From an archaeon (GTDB lineage: Archaea > Aenigmatarchaeota > Aenigmatarchaeia > GW2011-AR5 > GCA-2688965), in NCBI GenBank assembly GCA_002688965.1, contig NZEE01000042.1, positions 1 to 6,736 of the forward strand: a stretch of DNA of 6,736 nucleotides, in the 5' to 3' direction. Positions within the stretch are counted from its first letter, which is position 1. Each line of letters opens with the position of its first letter. The notes beneath the pieces are model-generated. The model saw nothing but the letters and a program-made list of their open reading frames with translations, made no database searches and was not told the DNA's origin. Made by a program: the position numbers and the translations under genes. Of this stretch, positions 1-4,456 are shown piece by piece.

Positions 1-870
1 AGTATTTGTATATTCTTTACTACATGGACACACGGTTGTTTCACAAGGAGAACATGAAGATGTAGCACCCGTATTTCCTATAGCACCAGCAGTAAATGTA
101 TAATCAAATCCAAATCTTTCGGCCATATCAATACATTTATAACATTTTGATTTTGTTGAATGATATAAATCTCCAGGAGCAAATGTAATACCTTCTATAC
201 TATTAAAATCGGATACACTATAATACAAACAGCATGTACCGCAGTCAGATTCTTTACCAGCACCACAAATTCTCCTTGCATTTGATGTACGAGTAGCAGT
301 TTGTGATGTAGGACTGTAATCAGCCTCACTCGGAACTGGCATCCAATCACTAGTTAAAAATTGTTCCGAATCCCATTCTACTTTATATAAAGCAAGCCAA
401 GAATAATTGTCACTGTATGTTTTAATTCCAGTTAGATGAGTAGGTGCTTTTGTAGAACCAGACTTACCTCTACGGTCTATTCTATTTAACTTTATATTAT
501 CGCTAATGCACAAATATACCATATTGATTGAAGGATTTAATACATAAAAATTTCCGAACCCATCATCTTGACCACTCGATTTCCACGGGTGGTATGCTGT
601 TCCTGATACCCAATCTTTTCTAGGAACTACAAGGGAGACATCATTTTTTCCAATTCTACGCACAACACTGATGCGATTCCACATTTCAGCATCTTCCCAT
701 GCGTTGTTACCCTCCCCTGTCTTGTTTTTTCCTTGATTTGATAGTTCAGATGCACCACCCAGAAAAAATGAATAAAAATTAGGAACACCATTAGCATATG
801 TGCCGATAGAATTATAAAAAAGTGTTGCTGTGTCAACTCCTAATTTTGTAGATTTTCTTTGTACCGTCAT
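1..870 (-). CDS. 8: Baseplate wedge protein gp8-like (3' end outside window)
   Basis: The frame stays open for 290 codons from the ATG at 870 to base 1, so the C-terminus lies beyond the window. T4 gp8 is a dimeric wedge protein that binds gp6, gp7 and gp10 in the outer baseplate. The match to remembered T4 gp8 runs in order: LFYNSIG near residue 17, a short Phe-rich strand ending LGG, EMWNRI near 72, a VVPRKDW block near 92 (T4 has VIPRRDW), an FYVLN...VYLC strand near 108-121, and a YSWLALYKV block ending in MPVPSE near 196 (T4 has a YVWEYLFEI block followed by VPWP). Its place after gp6 and a gp7-position gene fits the T4 order 6-7-8. From residue 202 on it becomes cysteine-rich (10 Cys in 82 residues), which I do not recognise from T4 gp8 at that place. 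The start is supported by AGAGGA five to six bases upstream. A family assignment is likely; the second half is uncertain. Confidence 0.8.
   Translation of the reverse strand, partial: MTVQRKSTKLGVDTATLFYNSIGTYANGVPNFYSFFLGGASELSNQGKNKTGEGNNAWEDAEMWNRISVVRRIGKNDVSLVVPRKDWVSGTAYHPWKSSGQDDGFGNFYVLNPSINMVYLCISDNIKLNRIDRRGKSGSTKAPTHLTGIKTYSDNYSWLALYKVEWDSEQFLTSDWMPVPSEADYSPTSQTATRTSNARRICGAGKESDCGTCCLYYSVSDFNSIEGITFAPGDLYHSTKSKCYKCIDMAERFGFDYTFTAGAIGNTGATSSCSPCETTVCPCSKEYTNT
22..267 (-). other. Cysteine-rich segment within gp8-like protein
   Basis: Residues 202-283 hold cysteines at 202, 210, 213, 214, 243, 246, 273, 276, 281 and 283, while the preceding 201 residues have only one. The pattern includes a CxxCC group, a CYKC (CxxC) pair, a CSPC pair and a CPC triplet. 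It begins just after the conserved MPVPSE strand. The spacing would suit disulfides or a small metal site; neither is proven. T4 gp8 carries two cysteines in a short insert at a different place, before the YVWEYLF block. The segment may continue past the window edge. Confidence 0.7.
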
Positions 871-876
871 TTAATT

Positions 877-882
877 TCCTCT
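877..882 (-). promoter_or_regulatory. Shine-Dalgarno site of gp8-like gene
   Basis: On the minus strand AGAGGA lies six bases before the ATG at 870. It decides between that start and an earlier ATG at 890, which is out of frame, has only AT-rich sequence before it, and opens a seven-codon ORF whose TGA overlaps the gp8 ATG. Confidence 0.75.
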
Positions 883-900
883 GTTTTCATTATATGTATA

Positions 901-908
901 TATTTATG
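901..908 (-). promoter_or_regulatory. Candidate T4-type late promoter before gp8-like gene
   Basis: The minus strand reads CATAAATA, seven of eight matches to the T4 late consensus TATAAATA recognised by the phage sigma factor gp55. The TAA inside it is the stop codon of the upstream gene. If initiation falls about six bases downstream, the leader would be about 25 bases and would include the Shine-Dalgarno site. In AT-rich DNA such a match can arise by chance; its position in the largest intergenic gap (33 bases) is the main support. Confidence 0.5.
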
Positions 909-2250
909 CCGTACATCCAGCAAGTGTTCCGTGACAATGAGTAACTCCTGCGTTTGGACTTGAGCCAGGTGAAGTTAACCAATAAAATTGATTTAATTTA
1001 ATATCACCAAATTCTGTTCCAGTAATTCCATCGTATGTCCAATCTGGATATACATGTATTGGTTTTGCTCCAAGTGAAACTCCATTGTGTACGAAATGTC
1101 CTGCGATATCACCGTAACCACTTACACCTTCCATAGCAAAAGAAATTCCATCTATTTCCCAACCAGTAGAAACTCCAGTTCCTTCATCAATCAGTTGGTG
1201 CATATCACCACCAAATGTGATACCAGCACCTTGCATATAATAGAAAGAACCCGATTCTTGGTCCCAACGAATAGAAGAATAATAATCAGCAAATCCAACT
1301 GTATCATCTCCCATCGTTGCACCCATACCACCCTGACAACCACTACAACCAGCAATAGACGAATCAGAATTTAGTTTATACGCATAATAATTGCTTATTT
1401 TAGGCATCACAAATGTTTCGCCCTCAGTTGTCTCTCCACCAGGTGGAATGTAATCATCCATTGTTTTTTCGTATATAACCTTCAAACCAGCAGGATGCAA
1501 AAGTTCTTCCAATGCATCTTGATACGGAATAACAGTACCATCCTCGAATTCATCTTTTACTAATGGTGTTGAAATTAAATACGAAAAGTCCTGTATCCAA
1601 TCACTGTCTTGGAATAAAGAACCATTTAGATGACTTCCACCCAAATGTTGAAGAGCTTCGTAATCTCCAGTATGACCTAAATCTGCTGGAGGATTCCACC
1701 CCTCAAATCTACCACCATTTAATCGAAGCATGTGTGTTTTGGGATATGAAAAATCTATTCCACCACTAACACCATAAAGAGTTTCAAAGAAATATCTATA
1801 TGCTTCTTCATTACTTTTTCTTTGGTAAAATTCTTGTCTAATTCCTTTAATAAAATCTTTTACTTCCGATTCTTCAATTCCTGGACCAGTATATCCAGCC
1901 GTAACACCAACCATATTTTCAGGAAATCCTGATGCATATGCTCTCATATAAAATTTTAAAATTTCTTTTGGAGCAGTGTCAATATCTGCTAAACTATCCA
2001 ATCCATCTATATCAAGTTCATATCCACTTTTATAACTATATAACCAATCATAATATGCTTGAACAAAATTTACAAAATCCGTTTCATCATTATTATGTTT
2101 TTCTATTAACCAAAGAGGAAAATTTTCCAATATATCAAATGTATTTGCAACTACACCATCGGTTTCAGGAAACCGACTCTCAATGTCGTCCTGTCTTAAT
2201 CGACTTTTATATTCTTCATTCTTTGCTGTTTTCTTAAACCATAATGGCAT
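904..2250 (-). CDS. Baseplate wedge/structural protein in gp7 position, gpI-like N-terminal part
   Basis: This 448-residue protein lies between gp6 and gp8, where T4 has gp7 (1032 residues). In T4, gp7 forms the wedge core with two copies of gp6. Visible parts: a segment at 40-70 with FPLWLIEK and FVQAYYDWLY, typical of structural proteins of marine T4-like phages; a helix at 134-160 (FYQRKSNEEA...FFETLYG) that resembles the 'kGT..a...l...G' signature of P2 tail protein I, the counterpart of gp7 in simpler contractile tails; a YPKTHMLRLNGG strand at 169-180; and a QDSDWIQDFSYLI...LLHPAG region at 214-255. Residues 280-448 are Gly-, Tyr- and Ser-rich, with cysteines at 302, 305, 439 and 446, and match no fold I know; they could be a surface or fibre-binding domain. 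Assignment as gp7-equivalent is inferred from position and the short motif. Translation is probably coupled to gp6. Confidence 0.65.
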   Translation of the reverse strand: MPLWFKKTAKNEEYKSRLRQDDIESRFPETDGVVANTFDILENFPLWLIEKHNNDETDFVNFVQAYYDWLYSYKSGYELDIDGLDSLADIDTAPKEILKFYMRAYASGFPENMVGVTAGYTGPGIEESEVKDFIKGIRQEFYQRKSNEEAYRYFFETLYGVSGGIDFSYPKTHMLRLNGGRFEGWNPPADLGHTGDYEALQHLGGSHLNGSLFQDSDWIQDFSYLISTPLVKDEFEDGTVIPYQDALEELLHPAGLKVIYEKTMDDYIPPGGETTEGETFVMPKISNYYAYKLNSDSSIAGCSGCQGGMGATMGDDTVGFADYYSSIRWDQESGSFYYMQGAGITFGGDMHQLIDEGTGVSTGWEIDGISFAMEGVSGYGDIAGHFVHNGVSLGAKPIHVYPDWTYDGITGTEFGDIKLNQFYWLTSPGSSPNAGVTHCHGTLAGCTA

Positions 2251-2260
2251 ATTTTTAGTT

Positions 2261-2264
2261 TCCT
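2261..2264 (-). promoter_or_regulatory. Shine-Dalgarno site overlapping gp6 stop
   Basis: AGGA on the minus strand lies ten bases before the ATG at 2250 and shares bases with the TAG stop of gp6 (2265-2263). A second GGAG lies just upstream at 2269-2266. The arrangement lets ribosomes ending gp6 start the next gene, and it fixes the start at 2250. Confidence 0.6.
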
Positions 2265-4008
2265 ACTCCGCAATTACAGTAATATTTGGATTTATACGAA
2301 GTACCATATTTTCTGGAGAATTTAAAATTAATTTATTTTTAGGTTGCATGTATATACCATAATCTTGATTAGAAATATTCTTCATCTTAATAGTACCCTT
2401 CTCATAATTAACACTACCAACATTTTCAGAAACTATAACTTTTAGTCCATCTTGCACTCTATATGCAATAATAATACCACTAACATCTTCCAAATAAATT
2501 TCACTATCTGAAAGTGTATTATCTGAAATTGCATCAGTCCACACCGAATGACCCGAATCAGGAGATTCATCAATGGCATTAAAAAACTTTATTGTTCCCG
2601 TACTATTTATTTTTCTATTCAATTTCAAATTAAATGTAAAATTATCCTCACCAACTCTATATGCAGAATCTAAATTAATCAATCCATTTATAATAGATTG
2701 AATATTAAAATTATTATTAAATTTTAAAGTACCATATAAATTATCAATAAGAGCAATTGCTTGACTTCTCATTTGACTCATTGTTTTTTCTGTATCACCA
2801 ACACTATATGCTATAAGTCCTTCTACTTCTGAATCATAATATTCAGCAGAAATATATTCTGGTAATATGGTAACACATGTTTTTTCCTTTAGTGCAGATA
2901 TTGCTTGTGTAGCAGTATCTGATTCATCTCTATCTACTATAAGTGAAACAAACAATCTTCCATAGAATGGGGGGTCCATTTCTTCCCCACCCCATACTGT
3001 TGTAGTATCCGAAGCAAAACCGTGACCTGCAAGAACAGATTTACAATCTTCTTTTGTAATTGCTCGGTCTTGAGCGGCAAACCATTTGGGGGCCCAAAAT
3101 CTAATAGCATCTAAATCTGGGTCGTTACGACCTTCAGATGATGAAGATATCATTACAATTTGATGATTGTCGTGCAAATCTTCGTCAGAATCATATAAAT
3201 TATTATATTTAAATGAACTTACTCCATTTCCTTTTTCACCACTACTTATTAAATATTTTACTCTTATCGAACCAGGCTGTTTATTGTCGGGGATTTGTCC
3301 AATAGATGTGTCATATCCGGGAGCATCACCACCAAATACAATAAAGAATCCGTATTCACTTCTTTCTAACCAATATACTTTAGAACCAGAATCTAAATTA
3401 TATTCAATATTAGATGCAAGTGTCCACTCTTCCCATTCATTTGTATTATCTTTTCTAACTTCAACAGTTATTGTAGACATATCAATATCTGTACCTGTTA
3501 AAAATATTTTATTATTTTCACCTAGAGTAACTTCTTTAGATACAAAAGTTTTCCCTTCATAAATAATTAAATTTCCTTTTCCTTGGTCGTCTAAATCATA
3601 TTCTTCTTTTGTGTAAAACACATAAGAAACCCCATCACCATTTTGACCTATAAATGAAGAATATTTTGGAATATTTCTATATGCACCACCACTCAATATT
3701 CGTATTTCTGCGGAAGCAGAACTATATCCGGGAACAACATATCCTAAAGGTTTTACTAAAGAAATTAAAGATTGTGCTTTTTGGGCAGTATCTAAAAACA
3801 TTTCGTTCGCAATCATATTAGAATAGTGTCCATAATATAAAGTATTATATGCTAAAATTTCTACAAGAGTTTGAAGAGCGGAAGCGTCAAAATCATAATC
3901 GTTTAATGCAACGGCAGAACCTGTTCTATTGGTTTTCATAAAATCAATAATACTTTGCTTTATATCTTCAAACTCAAGACTTCCTAATTGTATTTTAGAA
4001 TTTGCCAT
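2263..4008 (-). CDS. 6: Baseplate wedge protein gp6
   Basis: gp6 is the conserved wedge protein of contractile tails (gpJ in P2). In T4 two copies per wedge, dimerised with those of neighbouring wedges, form the ring that holds the baseplate together. The 581-residue protein shows the family layout. An N-terminal helical region at about 10-100 contains FDASALQTLVEILAYNTLY and a run ending LVKPLGYVVPGY, a typical gp6/gpJ signature. A beta-rich middle follows. Then comes the most conserved block, IRFWAPKWFAAQDRAIT at 302-318, leading into VWGGEEMDPPFYGRLFVS at 338-355, where the Ala-Pro, the Gln-Asp-Arg-Ala and the Gly-Gly-Glu/Pro-Pro..Gly pattern is diagnostic. The C-terminal region, with its NNNFNIQSIINGLINLD segment, fits the dimerisation half. 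It is somewhat shorter than T4 gp6 (660 residues). It follows gp25 by nine bases and has no late promoter motif of its own, so it is probably expressed with gp25. Confidence 0.93.
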   Translation of the reverse strand: MANSKIQLGSLEFEDIKQSIIDFMKTNRTGSAVALNDYDFDASALQTLVEILAYNTLYYGHYSNMIANEMFLDTAQKAQSLISLVKPLGYVVPGYSSASAEIRILSGGAYRNIPKYSSFIGQNGDGVSYVFYTKEEYDLDDQGKGNLIIYEGKTFVSKEVTLGENNKIFLTGTDIDMSTITVEVRKDNTNEWEEWTLASNIEYNLDSGSKVYWLERSEYGFFIVFGGDAPGYDTSIGQIPDNKQPGSIRVKYLISSGEKGNGVSSFKYNNLYDSDEDLHDNHQIVMISSSSEGRNDPDLDAIRFWAPKWFAAQDRAITKEDCKSVLAGHGFASDTTTVWGGEEMDPPFYGRLFVSLIVDRDESDTATQAISALKEKTCVTILPEYISAEYYDSEVEGLIAYSVGDTEKTMSQMRSQAIALIDNLYGTLKFNNNFNIQSIINGLINLDSAYRVGEDNFTFNLKLNRKINSTGTIKFFNAIDESPDSGHSVWTDAISDNTLSDSEIYLEDVSGIIIAYRVQDGLKVIVSENVGSVNYEKGTIKMKNISNQDYGIYMQPKNKLILNSPENMVLRINPNITVIAE

Positions 4009-4013
4009 TTTTT

Positions 4014-4019
4014 TCCTTT
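4014..4019 (-). promoter_or_regulatory. Shine-Dalgarno site overlapping gp25 stop
   Basis: The minus strand reads TAAAGGA and then five A before the ATG at 4008, so the gp25 stop codon TAA (4020-4018) overlaps the ribosome site AAAGGA. This sets the gp6 start and suggests coupled translation of gp25 and gp6. Confidence 0.7.
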
Positions 4020-4428
4020 ATCTTACTTTCTTGATTCCTACTGTAAGTGAATCTGTTGCAGTTTGTTCTCTTTTTTCATTCAATACAATATAATTAATAG
4101 TAATCGATACCGTATTAGCATCTATTTCAGAATCATCACCAAATTCCAAAGAATCAAAAATTACTCTGGGTTCAAACGCATCTATATGTTCTTCTAAATC
4201 CCGATTTATTGTGGCCATCACAATGGGTAAAGATAAATTTTGAAATAACAAATCATGTAAACCTATTCCAAATGATGGATTAAAAGGTCTTTCTCCTTTT
4301 CTCGTCATTACAAGATTTAATATAGATTGTTTAACAGAATTTAATTCTCGTCTAACAGCAACATCTCCAGTAAATTCATTTTTACTGAAAAATATATCAA
4401 AATCTGAATACCGTGACTGAGTTGCCAT
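4018..4428 (-). CDS. 25: Baseplate wedge protein gp25
   Basis: gp25 is the small, lysozyme-like-fold wedge protein (without lysozyme activity) found in nearly all contractile injection systems, where it joins the wedge to the inner baseplate and sheath (gpW in P2). The 136-residue length matches T4 gp25 (132). The family core is plain: a helix LNSVKQSILNLVMT at 29-42, then TRKGERPFNPSFGIGL at 42-57 with the invariant Gly-Glu-Arg and Pro-x-Phe-Gly, then LLFQNLS at 60-66. A second helix covers about 70-83, EPRVI is at 86-90, and a C-terminal beta strand SITINYIVLN is at 108-117. The ATG at 4428 has a strong AAGGAG ten bases upstream. In T4, gene 25 is not next to gene 6; here the two are adjacent, as in P2 (W-J) and, as I recall, in many marine T4-like phages. 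Confidence 0.94.
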   Translation of the reverse strand: MATQSRYSDFDIFFSKNEFTGDVAVRRELNSVKQSILNLVMTRKGERPFNPSFGIGLHDLLFQNLSLPIVMATINRDLEEHIDAFEPRVIFDSLEFGDDSEIDANTVSITINYIVLNEKREQTATDSLTVGIKKVR

Positions 4429-4438
4429 TTTTAGAATT

Positions 4439-4444
4439 CTCCTT
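4439..4444 (-). promoter_or_regulatory. Strong Shine-Dalgarno site of gp25
   Basis: AAGGAG on the minus strand, ten bases before the ATG at 4428, is the best ribosome site in the window. It lies only about five bases past the late-promoter match, so if that promoter is used the leader would be very short (about 15 bases) and this site would sit at its extreme 5' end. Confidence 0.75.
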
Positions 4445-4448
4445 ATGT

Positions 4449-4456
4449 TATTTATA
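4449..4456 (-). promoter_or_regulatory. Candidate T4-type late promoter, perfect TATAAATA, before gp25
   Basis: The minus strand carries TATAAATA, identical to the T4 late-promoter consensus bound by gp55. The stop codon TAA of the upstream gene (4454-4452) lies inside the motif. It would direct a transcript covering gp25, gp6, the gp7-like gene and possibly gp8. The very short implied leader is a caution, because T4 late starts fall about six bases after the motif, close to the Shine-Dalgarno site. Confidence 0.6.

Noticed and set aside
121..150. Minus-strand TATAAATG, close to the late-promoter consensus
   Set aside because: It is inside the gp8 coding sequence with no start following closely; chance matches are expected in AT-rich DNA.
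627..836. Minus-strand 69-codon frame with a hydrophobic N-terminal stretch resembling a membrane protein
   Set aside because: It is fully inside gp8 in another frame. The hydrophobic run is the out-of-frame reading of the conserved gp8 N-terminus, and I see no ribosome site.
881..903. AT-rich alternating stretch as a possible terminator or hairpin
   Set aside because: No stable stem with a T-run follows; the alternation of A and T is too weak to call.
1087..1374. Plus-strand open frame of 95 codons, rich in Thr and Ser
   Set aside because: It lies wholly opposite the gp7-like gene, has no ribosome site and reads as low-complexity shadow sequence.
1932..2237. Plus-strand open frame of 101 codons
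   Set aside because: It lies antisense to the best-supported N-terminal part of the gp7-like gene, and its composition is typical of an antisense shadow.
3085..3100. GGGGGCCCAA palindrome-like motif, also present near 6287
   Set aside because: Both copies encode Trp-Ala-Pro in real proteins (gp6 and the hub-like protein), so codon content explains them; no hairpin or spacing suggests a signal.
3167..3562. Plus-strand open frame of 131 codons
   Set aside because: It is antisense to the conserved gp6 gene, with no family resemblance and no start signal; a shadow of gp6 codon usage.
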